Positions 15,640 through 27,905 of a stretch of DNA of 64,000 nt are shown here, one piece after another. The notes beneath the pieces were generated by a model. That model did not search any database, was not told the origin of the DNA, and worked only from the letters and a program-made list of their open reading frames with translations. Numbering within the stretch: position 1 is the first letter of the stretch; every line of letters begins with the position of its first letter. The position numbers and the translations under genes were made by a program. This DNA comes from Taxillus chinensis (Eukaryota > Streptophyta > Magnoliopsida > Santalales > Loranthaceae). Location: contig CM042084.1 of the NCBI GenBank assembly GCA_023512835.1, positions 16,316,403 to 16,380,402 on the forward strand, given 5' to 3'.

Positions 15640-16660
15640 CTATCTATTGTGACTTGTAAGTTTCTTTCCATGTGTTTGTTGATAAAATTTAGAAAAAATC
15701 TATTTAAAGTCCCCAAAATAAGACAGTATTATTGGTCATTTACATTTTTATCAAAACCATATCGTTCTAATTACTAAATTTTTAATCAAAACTAAATCAT
15801 TTTGATAAAAATACAAAGGGCCTACAATGTAATTTCCATTTTGGTGGGGATTGCATGTAGCATTACTCCAAAATTTATACTGAATTCCACTCATCCCTAG
15901 GCTTCGATTGTAATAGCCTTGGTGTTAGCTAGAGACCAAGGTATAAATCTATGCATTTTTTTTTAAATGGGTAAAAGCAAATTTTAGATATGAACCTCAT
16001 AAATTTACAAAATGTATATATGCTTCAGGGGCAACATATCCTGCCCATCCACATAAATGTGCAGGAAAAACACACACACACACACATATAATGCAGATCT
16101 TGATGGTATATGGCATAATAATTTCAGTAAGATTAAACCTTTTACAAGAAAAACACAGTCTACGAATTGGTTTTTTAACTAAAAAAACCGAAGAAACACC
16201 AATGCCAAGGTCTACTCTTTAACATTTGAGAAGTTTTACCCATTAAAAAAAATTTAAAAAGGAAAATCTTCAAGTGTTAAAAATAATGCAGTCCACATAA
16301 CGGATACATGAAATCTGGTTTTTCCTACTATCAGTGAAGAAGGCTATTGATCACAGTTCACACAATATTCAATATCAACATCTACAACAATATATAGATC
16401 TGGTTTTTCCTACAGCCATTGAAGAAAACCCAACATTCCCAGGTCACTACAAATCAACATCAATCACATTATTAACAAATTTATTCGAAGCAGAGGGAGT
16501 AAAAAATTTACTTATATGGGTTTCCATGTTCAAGCGCAGAGGTCAAAATAGATTGAAAATTCAATGTGTTTGGACCACAAACCAATTCGGATACTACAAG
16601 CTGGAAATACCTGCAGTGGATGGGATAGAGTGTGCCAAATTTATCCAGGGATTGAATCAC
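15640..16660. repeat. Duplicated segment E, copy 1 (partners 31424-32285 and 45118-45241 plus 48511-48680)
   Basis: Shared landmarks in order are 'gacttgtaagtttctttcca', 'attccactcatc', 'gatcttgatggtatatggca', 'accaatgccaaggtctactc', 'ttcgaagcagagggagtaa' and 'cctgcagtggatgggataga'. A CA microsatellite sits at about 16070-16085. The third copy is split by a CACTA-like insertion. The 117-codon frame at 16334-16687 is not conserved as coding in copy 2 (stop codon, indels), so I do not call a gene. Confidence 0.75.
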
Positions 16661-16661
16661 C

Positions 16662-16965
16662 AAAGGAAAATTAAGGTATATCAATGACTTGACTTGACTA
16701 CAATGGATCTTTCAAACAATTGGATCACTTCTTATTGTTCAAAGGATCAATGACTTGACTCAATCTATCCATGACAGCAATGGATCTTTCAAACAATAAT
16801 TTAACGGGATTCATTCCAATTATTTAATCATGGTAGTAAGCCTTGTGGTGTTCGGTGGGGCAGCGCCGGGGCTCTTTTTCGGCCCGCCTGCCCCCCCCTC
16901 CGGGCTTGAATTTAAAGATCATTGCTGCCATGGACAGATTGAGTCAAGTCATGGATCACCAAAGG
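16662..16965. repeat. Scrambled RLP-derived patch with an inverted repeat
   Basis: A plus-strand stretch at about 16771-16825 encodes TAMDLSNNNLTGFIPI, which is RLP C-terminal LRR sequence in opposite orientation to every other copy here. Part of it (16749-16793) is repeated in inverted form at about 16913-16954, with 42 or so matching positions of 46. The phrase 'attaaggtatatcaatgact' appears at both edges (about 16671 and 16969). The loop holds a C/G-rich stretch (16860-16905) of unknown origin. Confidence 0.7.
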
Positions 16966-18252
16966 AAAATTAAGGTATATCAATGACTTGACTACATGTG
17001 GTTGTCATAGAAAGTTTGAAACGGAACCAGAAAATGAACTATTAGAGATATCTAATCCAACTAGATTCAAAGGAAATGGAGGTAGAACACCACCTAGTTG
17101 GTTGGAAGAGAGGTCAATCGCACTTGGTTTGTTGCAAGGCATAAAGGATGGAAGATTTTTAGGTGTCCAAGGATTTGATTGTGATAGAGATTATAATAGT
17201 AGCAGGGACGAAAAAAGATCCAAAACCAGTTGGGAATTGAGCTTGATATTCTTACATTAGACATTTGGAGAGTCCTCAAGGACTTTTGAGATTGAAGCCA
17301 ATGAGGAAACTGAGGTACTAAGTGCCAAAAATGTAGAGAAAGAATCCTGAGTTGGAAAGGAGGTAGCCATTTTGAACGTACATTCAAACTCAATTGGTTT
17401 CCCCCTGAGGTTGGCAAAGCTTTTAACTTTGTGAGGCTGGCAAAGTGCAGATCACTAACAACTCCCTCCATTTGGTTGTGAGGGGTATCTATGTTTACAA
17501 GGTTTATAAGTTGTCCAAAAGATGCAGGAATAGTACCATTCAACTGATTTTGTGCCACAAAGAAATCTTCCAATGAGGACAACCCGCCGATGGACTCTGG
17601 CATGGGACCATGCGATCGGTTAGAACGTACCTCTAATGTTCTCAAGAACTTCACAGCAGTATGAGAATATTCCTCTGTCTTGAAGCGGTAAATGATGTTT
17701 AGTGGCTGAAAATCTAGCCAGAAATAGTTGTGCATGTGGTAGGTTAAAGCAGTCAACCGTTTCTCAAGTTTCCTATGGAGTCTGGAATGGGGCCATGGAA
17801 TTCATTAGAGCTGAGATCTAGTTCTTTCAAAGACGATAAATTTCCAATGGACTCGGGGATGGGTCATGGGACTAGAAAATGAGTTTCCCGAAAGATCAAG
17901 GCGGGTCAATTTTTTTAGGTTCGTGAGTTGGTCAATGAGGTGCGAAAGGTTGCAACTACATTCATTGCCAAACCCAAACAGATGAGAAAGCTGAAGGACC
18001 TCGAGATGATTAAAATCAAACAACCGATGGGGAATGATGCAATTAAATATATTGGAAGACAGATTGGGATTGGACCTGGGAAGAAATTGTAGGAAAGATC
18101 GAGTGTGGAAAGAAACGAAAAGTTAAGGGCGGGAATTTCCTGATTGAGATAATAGTGTGAGAGGAGTAGGCGTTGTAAGGAGGGAAGTGTGTGGCCTGAA
18201 GTGTGTGAAGACAAAACTGACACCCACCCAAGACTCTTGCTCTTCAATTCAC
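16966..18252 (-). pseudogene. RLP central fragment (pseudogene)
   Basis: Minus-strand match to the middle of the intact RLPs: from the ESLGWVS / [12 protein letters not shown] region (about 18240-18160) through FNHLEVLQLSHLF, the [13 protein letters not shown] unit, [17 protein letters not shown], and [20 protein letters not shown] to the SSNQL region. It lacks the signal peptide, LRRNT cap, first LRRs, last LRRs and membrane span. Internal deletions remove several LRR units (one join near 18055-18090, another near 17640-17760 where unrelated text such as FKTEEYSH intrudes). Its right edge joins a spacer sequence ('cacgacatgtctagaggcaa') and its left edge joins the scrambled patch. Not functional. 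Confidence 0.88.
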
Positions 18253-18842
18253 GACATGTCTAGAGGCAACCGTGACTGAGATTATTACTCTCAGGATCGC
18301 CTTTCAGCTAATTTATGGTGTGGCAGAATTAATTTTCTTTTTTGAGATTAATAATCCCATTTACTGCAGTTGTGGCACTTGCCTACTTTTTTTTTTTTGT
18401 TTTGGAGATAGTTTTTCTTTTTTGAGATTTAATTTTGGGACACGTTTGTGACATCCTTCATATTTTGTATTTACGTAATTTTTTAAAATAACAATAAATC
18501 AGATATTTGATAAAAAAGAGAATGACTGAATGAATGTGAATGTGTATTCTTATAATATGTTTTCCTGTTATATCAAAAAAAAAAATAATTGAGGCTGTGT
18601 CCATTGATAGTTTGTCAATTGGATGGATCTTCGGTGGATTTTCAAGCATCCTGTGTCCTTGAATTCGATACCATGGAAACCGGTCCAATAAAAACAGCCC
18701 CTTAAAATAATTTTGATTGTAATTATATAATTTTAACTTAATGGTTTCATTTTGATATATTAAAAACAGTCCCTGTGTCCTTCAAATTAGAAAGTAGTAC
18801 GCTGTTGTAAACACATGACATGTTGTTCTCGTGTCAAAACCT
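18253..18842. other. Spacer with diverged module copies
   Basis: Contains a short run of the 'gaggcaaccatgactgaaattattaggctcagg' block (18262-18300), T-rich filler, and from about 18710 the block ending 'tagaaagtagtacgctgttgtaaacac' (18790-18815), which is an empty version of the site that holds a SINE elsewhere. No gene is supported. Confidence 0.45.
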
Positions 18843-19566
18843 CGAGCGCTGCCTACAATTACGGCCTCCATCCTACTACTCGCTCTCCTCTTCTCGCCCA
18901 GTCTCCATCACGCCGACTGCCAGCGGCTGAACCAGCCGACACCATCGCCTGTCTCGCTGAGTCATGGCCACCACCAATCGAGCCTCTCTCCGCATCTTTC
19001 CCTTCTATAAAAACCACCCACAGAGACACGAAAAAGGCGGGCTCTAAAATCCGAAAAAACAAACCTAGGTACAGCCACCATTGTCATCCCCTCAGCCACC
19101 TCTGTAGAGAGTTCCCTCCGCTGGGCGCTGGCTGGAAATTGCGCCTCGGGTCACAGTCACTTCGATCCATACCACAAAAACCATATCTCCATCGTTTCCC
19201 AGTGGGTGGAGTGCAAGCAGTGGAGTCATCTGCTGTTGGGGATCGGGTCTGCTCGATCGCTGGCTGCCCAAGGAGCCTTGAAGAAATACGATTTTATCTT
19301 CGAAGGTTGAAGAAGAGTGGCCAACCAAATCTTTTGCTTTACTTGGTATTTTATTTTAGCACATGCACATTGTTTTATTTGGACAGTGATAATCCCTGTT
19401 TTGTACACTGTGTCTCAAGATTAATCCTGTGTATTATTCTAATCTGAATTAAGCTAAAGATTTTTTCCAAGCTTTGGTTTATCAGTCCCAGTTTCAACCT
19501 CCCATCTCCACGATTTTGGTTGCAATTTGGTCATAGGCATTTGGGTTTTGATGTCATACTTTTCAT
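18843..19566 (+). other. Unassigned GC-richer segment, possibly transcribed
   Basis: A sharp change from AT-rich spacer to balanced composition. A plus-strand frame of 210 codons (18815-19447) crosses the junction with the spacer block, so its first codons cannot be original. The segment is rich in Ser, Pro and Arg codons on plus and shows no family motif I recognise. It ends in a T-rich stretch that resembles a plant 3' UTR. It could be an exon remnant, a retrocopy or a non-coding transcript. Confidence 0.3.
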
Positions 19567-19803
19567 GTGAAAATTCTCTGTCCATTTATGGTTGGCCTGT
19601 TTAAATGAGTTTTGAAAGTTGAATTTGTCATTGGGATTTTGGCCGTGTGTATATTCTGATTCATAGAGTCTCTAGCTGAAGATGCATATTACTATCCAAA
19701 ATTACGGTTGGTCATTGGTTATGGTCTATAACTTTATCTGTATAGTTAGACGTCTTTGGTGGCTGTCTGTTTAGTATGGTTTCTGCTTTGGACTTTCCTT
19801 AAT
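19567..19803 (+). repeat. Dispersed direct repeat, copy 2 (partner 8405-8665)
   Basis: Nearly identical to 8405-8665 from 'gtgaaaattctctgtccatt' to 'gtctgtttagtatggtttct'. Here it follows the unassigned GC-richer segment, so the two units are not always linked. Confidence 0.8.
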
Positions 19804-20049
19804 GTTTTTTATAAATTAAAATCAAAAACATTTTTTTTACCTTCAAAAACATTCGTCACAATTCACGACGTGTCTAGAATTCGTTACCATCGAAACCCGT
19901 CAAATAAATAACACTTCAATACGTCCAAAACGCACCCAGTAACAGCCACTTAAATAATTTTCTTTGTAATTATATAATTTTAACTTAATGGTTTATGTAT
20001 TAAAAAAAATCACCAACTGTGTCCTTAAAATTAGAAAGTTGTACGTTGT

Positions 20050-20206
20050 TTTTCTTTAACCGAGGATTCGCGGTCCGAATCAGCTCACGTATACTATTAT
20101 CGGATGGATGATAATTCACACGACTAGTATTAGGAGACGTGCGCCCAACACAAAGCTTCCAGGCAAGTCAGAAAATTTGTTTGCAACTGCAAGGGCTCAA
20201 ACTTGT
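20050..20206 (-). mobile_element. Truncated SINE (relative of 39803-40013)
   Basis: Inserted after the same spacer site as the fuller copy (agaaagttgtacgttgt at 20033-20049). Shared text includes 'tccgaatcagctca', 'cccaacacaaagcttccagg' and 'gggctcaaacttg', the last containing the box B-like part on the minus strand. The tRNA-like head is missing: at about 20206 the element passes straight into the spacer ('taaacacgaaatgttcttgtg'). Confidence 0.55.
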
Positions 20207-21056
20207 AAACACGAAATGTTCTTGTGTCTAATTAACCTCCAATTTGAAATGCCATTGGCCTTAGTCGAGGCAACCATGACTGAAATTATTAGGCTCAGGA
20301 TCGTCTTTCAGCTGATTTGTGGTGTGGCAGAATTAACTCTTTTCCTGGGCATCAACTTGGTCTTTTACTCTTTCATAGTTTCATAGTAATTTGTGTATAA
20401 CTTAACCGGAGAAACAAAATTAGACACCATAATTTCATAGTAGCTAACAAAAGCACCAGCGCGCATACCAGACCCAAAAGGGCAACATTCCCTGCGCAAT
20501 ATAAATATACACAAGTAACCAAACTATCGACTGAAAATTAAGTAGCACAAAAAGACATTTATATAAATAGTTGTCTGTTTCTCATCCAATAGTTTAGGTC
20601 CAACAAGGAAAACTAACGGCATCACAAAAACGGAAGCCACAGTATGAAGAAAAAATTGTTGATATTGCCCGCATAATTAGAGAGCGTAACTATTTATTTC
20701 TACTGCATGGTAAATATCAGAAACAAATAGACGCAGTGAGAAGAGAGACGAGAGCGGCGTTTATAGGAGTAGAGGGTAAAAAAGCACGCATGTGTCGAGT
20801 TTTAGGTTTTATATCGAAATACGCCTGATATAATAGTAAAATGAAGTTTTCATTAGTTAATTATTTTTTTGAAAATTAAAAATGTAGGGTACGTAAAATA
20901 AAGCCAACACATGCTTGGTCTACCCCAAACACTCCTTCTATATAGAGATACAGACAATACTACAAATGATAGATGATGCATTGAACCAACAACATATACA
21001 AATTTATTTTAAAATCATGAAATATAATCATTATATAAAAAAAACTATAAATTGAA
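20207..21056. other. Spacer and conserved 3' flank of RLP copy 2
   Basis: 20207-20400 carries the block 'aatgccattggccttagtcg...gtggcagaattaactctttt'. 20430-21050 is the conserved RLP 3' flank ('ttccctgcgcaatata', 'gagaagagagacgagagcgg', 'aataaagccaacacatgctt'). No separate gene. Confidence 0.5.
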
Positions 21057-24000
21057 TTAACAAGGAGAAGCAATTCTTTTCCAAAAGCTATCTATTAACA
21101 TGAAATAGAACGATCTCCAAGACTTGCTGAAAATCAAAGGAAACCACACAATCCAAAATCCCACAATGAATCCAATGACCATACTCACATAAGCTCCTCC
21201 AATTGCCACTCCATCCTTTACTTTTCCTTGTTGGCTTGTAAATTCCACCAATAAACTTGAATTGCTGCAATCGTTGGGGAGTGGGGATCCATAAAGTTTA
21301 TTCCCACCAAAACCAGAGGTGGGAAGCCTTTGAAGTTGAGGTCCCATTGGTATTTTCCCCACCAAGTGATTATTTGATAAGTTCAACCAACTTAAGAAAG
21401 TCAAATGAGAAATGCTTGGAGGAATTTGGCCTAAAATTTCATTTCCAGGAGACATCAATAGATTCCATCAATCTCATTGCACCAATATCACGTGGAATCT
21501 CTCCAACCAAAAAATTGTTTGATAGATTTAGGGATCGCAAGCCTACAAGACTTGTTAATTCGGTTGGAATGAATCCCGTCAAATTATTGCTTGAAAGATC
21601 CATTGCTGTCATGAGTCCAAGATTTTTGGTGTATACCAAAATGTTGCCCTTTGTGGCCACAAAGGCATCTTCCTTGATTGGATCAATCTTTTTGTTGTAT
21701 TAATAAGCACTATACGATCTGTTAAACTTGACTTTGGGGGGAGTAATCATAGGCAGTAAAGTTGTTGAAGCATCTTGGAATAGTTCCGGAGAGGTTGTTA
21801 TGAGCAAGGTCTAATAATTGAAGATATTTTAACACACACAAGTTATTCGGAATGTGACCATGAAACTTGTTTGAGCGCAGTATAAGTATATTCACGAGTG
21901 TAAGACTCTCCCCAAACCAACTTGGGATGTTACCCTCAAGATTATTTTCCCCAAGGTTTACAATCTTTAGCATTATACAATTTTTAAGAGAAGTGGGAAC
22001 TACTCCTCGGAGATGGTTCCTGCGTAAATGCAAAGATTGAAGACCTTCAATATGTCCAATGGAACTTGGAATATTACCCACAAATTCATTACTTTCAAGA
22101 TTTAAGATTTGCAAATTGGTCCAACTCATCCAACAATCAGGAATTTTTCCGGAAAAGTGATTGCCTCGAAGATTAAGGTATATCAATGACTTGGACACAT
22201 GTGGTTTGTGGCATAGAAAGTTTGAAATGGAACCAGAAAATGAATTATTAGAGATATCTAATCCAACTAGATCTAAAGGAAATAGAGGTACAATACCACC
22301 TAGTTGGTTGGAAGACAGGTCAATGACACTTGGTTGGTTGGAAGGCAAAAAGGATGGAAAATTTTTTAGGTGTCCATGGATTTGATTGTGAGAGAGATTA
22401 TAAATAGTAGCAGTCAGGAAAAGATATCCAAAACCAATTGGGAATTGAGCTCGATATTCCTACATTAGACATTTGCAGTTCCGTCAAGGACTTCTGAGAT
22501 TGAAGCCATGACGGGAAAAGTGGTCCTATGCCCCAAAAATCTAGACGAAGAAGCGTGAGCTGGAAAGGTGGAAGCCATTTTGGACTTACATTCAAACTCA
22601 ATTCGTTTCCGCTGGCCATCTAAAGTTGTCAAGTTGGTGAGATTGGCAAAGTGGAGTTCGGTAACAACTCCCTTCATTGGGTTGCCGTAGGTGCTTATTT
22701 CTACAAGGTTTACAAGTTGTCCAAAAGATGCAGGAAGAGTGCCATTCAATTTATTGTCTCCCACCCAAAAGTATTCTAATGAGGACAGTCTGCCTATGGA
22801 CTCTGGGATGGGACCATTCAATTGGTTAAATTCAGCATCTAACATTCTTAAGCTCTTCAAGTTTCCTATAGACTCTGGAATGGGGCAATGGAGTCCATTA
22901 GAGCTGAGATCTAGTTTTCTCAAAGACGATAAATTTCCAATGGACTTCGGGATGGGGCCAGACAAGTTGTTAAGATCATTCATACTTCTAAAGATGATAA
23001 ACTACCAATGGAGTCTGGAATGGGGCCATGGAGTTCATTAGAGCTGAGATCTAGTTCTTTCAAAGATGATAAATTTCCAATGGAGTCGGGGATGGGGCCA
23101 TGGAGTTCATTAGATCTGAGATCTAGTTCTTTCAAAGATGATAAATTTCCAATGGACTCGGGGATGGGGCCAGACAATGAGTTTCCCGAAAGGTAAAGGC
23201 GAGTCAACTTTTTTAGGTTGGTGTGTTGGTCAATGAGGTCCGAAACCGAAAGGTTGCAACTAAATTCATTGTCAAACAGATGAGAAAGCTGAAGGACCTG
23301 GAGATGATTAAAATCAAACAGCCAACAGCCGATGGGGAATGCTGCAATTAAATTGATTGTTTGACAGATCAAGGACTCTAAGACGGGTCATGTTCCGTAG
23401 ACCGACTGGGATCAGACCCGTGAAACTATTTTGAGACAGATCAAGGACTCTAAGACGGGTCAAGTCCCGGAGACCGACTGGGATCGGACCCTTGAACCTA
23501 TTGAAAGACAGATCAAGGACTCTAAGACGGGTCATGTTCCAGAGACCGACTGGGATCGGAACAGTGAAATAATTACCAGAAATAGAAAGGGAAATGAGGG
23601 CTGGCAGTCTACTAAAAATCCATTCAGGTATTGAAGGGAAGAAATTTTGGGAAAGATCGAGGGTGGAAAGAGACGAAAAGTTAAGGAGGGAGTTTCCCGA
23701 TTGAGGAGATAACAGGATGAGAGGAGGAGGGAAGTGTGTTTGTGGCCTGACCCCAATCATTTGCTGCCCTAAGATCTGCACCACTGAAATCAAGGTGCCG
23801 CAGTGAAGACATACCTGACACCCACCCAAGACTCTCGCTCTTCAATCCACGGGAGAAATCACCGGAGAGATCGAGATATCGCAAACTGGAGAGATTCCCA
23901 AGCTGATGTGGAATTGTTCCCTCAAGCACACCATCGGAGAGATCGAGATATCGCAAACAGGAGAGATTCCCAAGTTGATGTGGAATTGGTCCCCCAGAAG

Positions 24001-24458
24001 CCCCCACGGGAGAGGTTTAGATATCTTAAATTTTTCAAAGAACCCAAAAAAGGGGGGATTCCAATCCCACCGAACCAGTTGCCACTGAGGTCCAAATGGG
24101 TGAGATGCTTTAAGTCAAGGAGTGAAGGATTGAGTGTACCTCCCAACGCCGTCTTGTTCTCATCGCAATTAATAAGGCAGGGAAGGCGGAGGTGGAGAAC
24201 GTGACCGGTGGAGTTGTGGCAGGCAACGCCATGCCACAGGCAGCAGTCGGCGCCACGGGGGTCCACCACCCACGAGGAGAGTATGTTGGAGGGATCGGTG
24301 AGGTCACTCTTGAATTTCAGTAGGGCTTCCCTCTCTCTGGGAATGCAATGGGCGAGAGAAGAAGAAGCAGTGGATATGGCAAGGACCAATAAGAAAAGAA
24401 GCACACTCTTATTGAGACTGCGCATGATCCCCCGCACGAGGGATTGATTATTAATGAT
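21057..24458 (-). pseudogene. RLP copy 2, near full-length pseudogene
   Basis: The whole RLP layout can be followed from the signal peptide ([18 protein letters not shown]) to the membrane span and the tail ending SFWKRIASPC, but in at least eight frames. Lesions found by comparison with the intact paralogues: start ATG changed to ATC at 24456-24458 (next in-frame ATG 24425); one extra base near 24000; about 16 bases lost near 23725-23735 (LQRL region); a small duplication near 23320; a junction near 22980; one extra C near 22616; one extra A near 22403; one extra G near 21738 plus another base near 21750; one extra G near 21447. The promoter with TATAAATA (24531-24538) and the 3' flank are kept. 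Most lesions are single-base indels, so either the gene is dead or some are read errors. Confidence 0.9.
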
Positions 24459-26206
24459 ATGAGGAGGAAAGGCTGTTTGCTTGTTTTGTAAAATGTTTGA
24501 GCTATGGAGGGAAGTAGCCGTAGTCCCATCTATTTATAGCCTTACTTAGCTTGCATGTGAATTTGGAGACCATTAATCTTCTAATAATTAACTGCAAGAT
24601 TTAATCAACATTGTTTTTCACAATTGTGGGAGTGAGTTAAATGCAAACATAGCGGTAAACATGACTGGAAAAAAATAATATATCAATTTTAACTTTTGGA
24701 AAGGAGAACAATGTGAAAAATATAGGACCAAAAATTTGGGGTGTTATGGCAAGGAGGAAAATACGTTCACCAATTATCAATTGGATCGAAGGCAACCACT
24801 TTATAGAAGACAGATAGGGTAGACTACAAATCATTTATATTTGGGGGGAGACCTAACCTAAATTGTAGACTACAAATCCACTATGAAATGAACTAATTAA
24901 ACCCAACAGATAGGGTATACCTACCCATATTGAACACCTCTCAAGTTCAACTCATCATGTTGGTTTGCATCGAGTGAGTTCACCCTTGGGGCACAAGATA
25001 TATTTATCGCCATTAAAAAAATGCCTACCAAGATTTTAATATCATTACAAAAAGTTCAAAAGAAAATTATAAAAAAGTCGGTGGTAAGTCATTTTTCTTT
25101 TATATTTTCAATTGGTTCCTCAAGAAATCTTTATGGTATCAAACATAGTAAGACGTGTTCATCATGTCACGTCTTCTTTTATTATTTTCCAAAGTTCTGC
25201 CCCCATTTACAGGATAACAATAAACTCAAACAAACAAAGACCAGACTTTTTGTTCTTTCACGTCCTCACATTTCTTGAATCCGCAGTATTCGTCACGTCT
25301 GGTCTGGAGTATATCACAAGTTCTTTATAAAGTCCTGCCCCAACAAAAGCGGAAAACAATGACCAACTAATTACCTTAAATAATTGTGTATGATTTGATT
25401 GTTTTTTTGTCTGTATCACCCATCCAATAAATAACACTTCAATATGTCCAAAACGCATCCAGTAAAAGCCACTTAAATTAATTTTGATTCTAATTATATA
25501 TTTTTAACTTAATGGTTTCATTTTGTACCAGACTCAAATGGTACTCCTTTTATTTATTTTTTTCTTCTCCTTCTCTCATGAGTTTTTTTTTCTCACACAC
25601 CCACCCCCACCCATGATTCCCTGCGTTGCTGATTTTAGATTTTTTTTAATAGGCACTCATTTTATTTTTTCTTCAATTCGGTTTCTAACTAATTTAGTTA
25701 GATTGTCAGTCATGATTTTTGCTAATCTATTCAATTCGGGTTTCACCTGATTCTGTGGAATACAGTTTTGGATCTCTTGGTTTTAATTGGGTTGATTTTC
25801 TTCTTTCGGTAGCCCCTCTTGGTTTTATCTAATCGTTCCCGCCCCCATAATGGTTTTAATTGGATCTCTCTCTCTCTCTCTCTCTCCCCCCTCACACACA
25901 CACATACAATGACATACACCCATGCATGAATCTGATTGTATATTGGCAGCTGAGAGCAGAGCAGGGAGTACAGGACATATGAATAGGATATCTCAGAGTG
26001 ACTGGCTGAGAGAAGCAATGATAAAGAATTCCAAAATTAAAATGTACAGAACTGCTTAGAAAATAAAAAAATGCATAAAATCAGAGGGTGGAGTGATATT
26101 TTAGTTTTAGAATAAAAGGATATATACAATGGTTGTTCTGCGGTATGCACATCTACTATATTTATCGTATCATGCAAAAACATGAACTCTGAACCCATAT
26201 CCTTGA
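24459..26206. other. Spacer upstream of RLP copy 2
   Basis: Includes the RLP promoter region (TATA at 24531-24538), a block shared with 43850-44300 ('attgtttttcacaattgtgggagtgag', 'agacctaacctaaattgtag'), the 'cttgaatccgcagtattcgt' / 'tcctgccccaacaaaa' module (25270-25345), and a T-rich part that ends in a TC then CA microsatellite (about 25865-25910). I see no gene. Confidence 0.5.
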
Positions 26207-26606
26207 TTATCTCATGTCATTCAATTGGTTAAATTCAACATCTAATATTCTCAAGCACTTCAAGTTTCCAATAGATTCTGGGATGGGGCCATTCAATTTG
26301 TTAAGAAACAAATTCAGTACTAACGAAGATAAATTACCAATGGAGTCTGGAATGGGGCCATGGAGTTCATTATACCTGAGATCTAGTTCTTTCAAAGACG
26401 GTACATTTCCAATGGACTCGGGGATGGGGCCAGACAATGAGTATCCTGAAAGGTCAAGGCGAGTCGATTTTTTTAGGTTGGTTTGATGGTCAATGAGGTC
26501 CGAAACTGAAAGGTTGCAACTAAATTCATTGCCAAACAGATGAGAAAGTTCAAGGACCTAGAGATGATTACAATCGAACAGCCGACGAGGAATGCTGCAA
26601 TTAAAA
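26207..26606 (-). pseudogene. RLP mid-LRR fragment (pseudogene)
   Basis: An isolated 400-bp minus-strand piece. From about 26600 down it reads the CSI-PRR / [19 protein letters not shown] region, then TNLKKSTRLDLSGYSLSGP-type text, [47 protein letters not shown] and VEFNQLN. It has no start, no promoter and no C-terminal part. Both edges drop into unrelated sequence. It is probably what remains after deletion of a complete copy. Confidence 0.85.
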
Positions 26607-27420
26607 CTTTTGCGCCGGAGTTCTAGTACCGATAAACACTTGTGTGAGCTATCAAACATGCCATATTTAAAACTTTATCGATATGAAATTTTTTGTTAAG
26701 GTAAATCTCAACATGACATACAATTAACCCAATACCACCATATAGAATTCATGTGTTGGGAGAAAATAAAATGGTTAAATAAATCATGTGGATCAAATGG
26801 TTAAAGACATGCTTAGTGGCAAGTTTTTTTCCTCTTATATTTTCAATTGGTTCCACAAGAAATCATTATGGTATCAAGCATAGTAAGACGTCTTCATCAT
26901 GTCACGTCTTATTTTATTATCTTCCAAAGTCCTGCCCCCATTTACGGGATAACAATAAACCGAAACGAACAACGACCAGTTTTTTTTTTTTTTACATCCC
27001 CACACATTTCTTGAATCCGCAATATTCGTCATGGAAAACAATGAAAAATTAATTACATTAAATAATTGAGTATGATTTGATTGTTTATTTGTCTGCTGGA
27101 TCACCCATGATGAATACGGAAATTTTGTATTCGATCGTCACAATTCACGATGCGCGTGTCTAGAATTCGTTACCATGGAACCCGTACAATAAACACTTCA
27201 ATATGTCCAAAACGCATCCAGTAAGTAACATCCACTTAAATTAATTTTGATTATAATTATATAATTTTAACTTAATGGTTTCATTTTGATATATTAAAAA
27301 AAGTCACTGTCCTTAAATTAGAAAGTAGTACGTTGTTGTAAATATGATATGTTGTTCTCGTGTCTAACCTCCAATTTGAAATGCCATTGGTCTTAGTCGA
27401 GGCAACCATGACTGAAATTA
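26607..27420. other. Spacer with two module blocks
   Basis: 26780-27040 repeats the block 'atcaaatggttaaagacatg...tttacgggataacaataaac...cttgaatccgcaatattcgt'; 27050-27420 repeats 'aataattgagtatgatttga' through the empty SINE site (about 27318-27334) and 'gtctaacctccaatttgaaatgcc'. No gene. Confidence 0.5.
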
Positions 27421-27905
27421 TTAGGCTCGGGGTCGCCTTTCAGCTAATTTGTGGGGTGGCAGAATTAACTCTTTTGGTAGCCTACCTCCAAGCGCATAAT
27501 AATCCCATTTACCGCACTTGTGACCCTTTCTTGAGATAGTTTTTGTGACACTTACAGCTGTTGTGACACAATTCAATAGTTGATCAAACCGCTCATCCAA
27601 ACTTCAAGCATTCCTGTCTTTTGTTCATTTCTTGAAATTGATGATCCTGAATTTTGGAGTCATATTGCGGCTGATTCAAGTCCTTCAAAAATTGCCCTAA
27701 ATCTGAGTCTTGCCCCTTCATTTTAGTTTTTATAAAAAAGATTCTAGGCTCTCTTATACCACTTGGGAACAAGCGTGTCACTGCTGTTCCTCAAGAAAAG
27801 AACATTTCTTTATTGAGTTAGTCGGTTTGAGATGTCAAATCTCCACACTTTTTCCATTATACCATTTGGCTCACCCAACTGGACTTATATAGGCCTCTGG
27901 CCAAA
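27420..27905 (-). mobile_element. LTR-retrotransposon relic 1: LTR end, primer-binding site and gag remnant
   Basis: On the minus strand 27747-27761 reads TGGTATAAGAGAGCC, close to the plant initiator-Met primer-binding site TGGTATCAGAGCC. To its right (27762-27905) lies what should be the end of a 5' LTR. To its left a frame encodes KMKGQDSDLGQFLKDLNQPQ and EMNKRQECL, gag-like and charged, and then the text becomes the 'acacttacagctgttgtgac' region, which in the second copy (61594-62340) encodes a decayed CCHC knuckle (CHECGKWDYYA). Most of the element is gone. The shared break points of both copies suggest it inserted before the RLP unit duplicated. Confidence 0.55.

Noticed and set aside
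16334..16687. 117-codon plus-strand frame in segment E
   Set aside because: The homologous text at 32000-32290 has an in-frame stop and indels, and no motif is recognisable.
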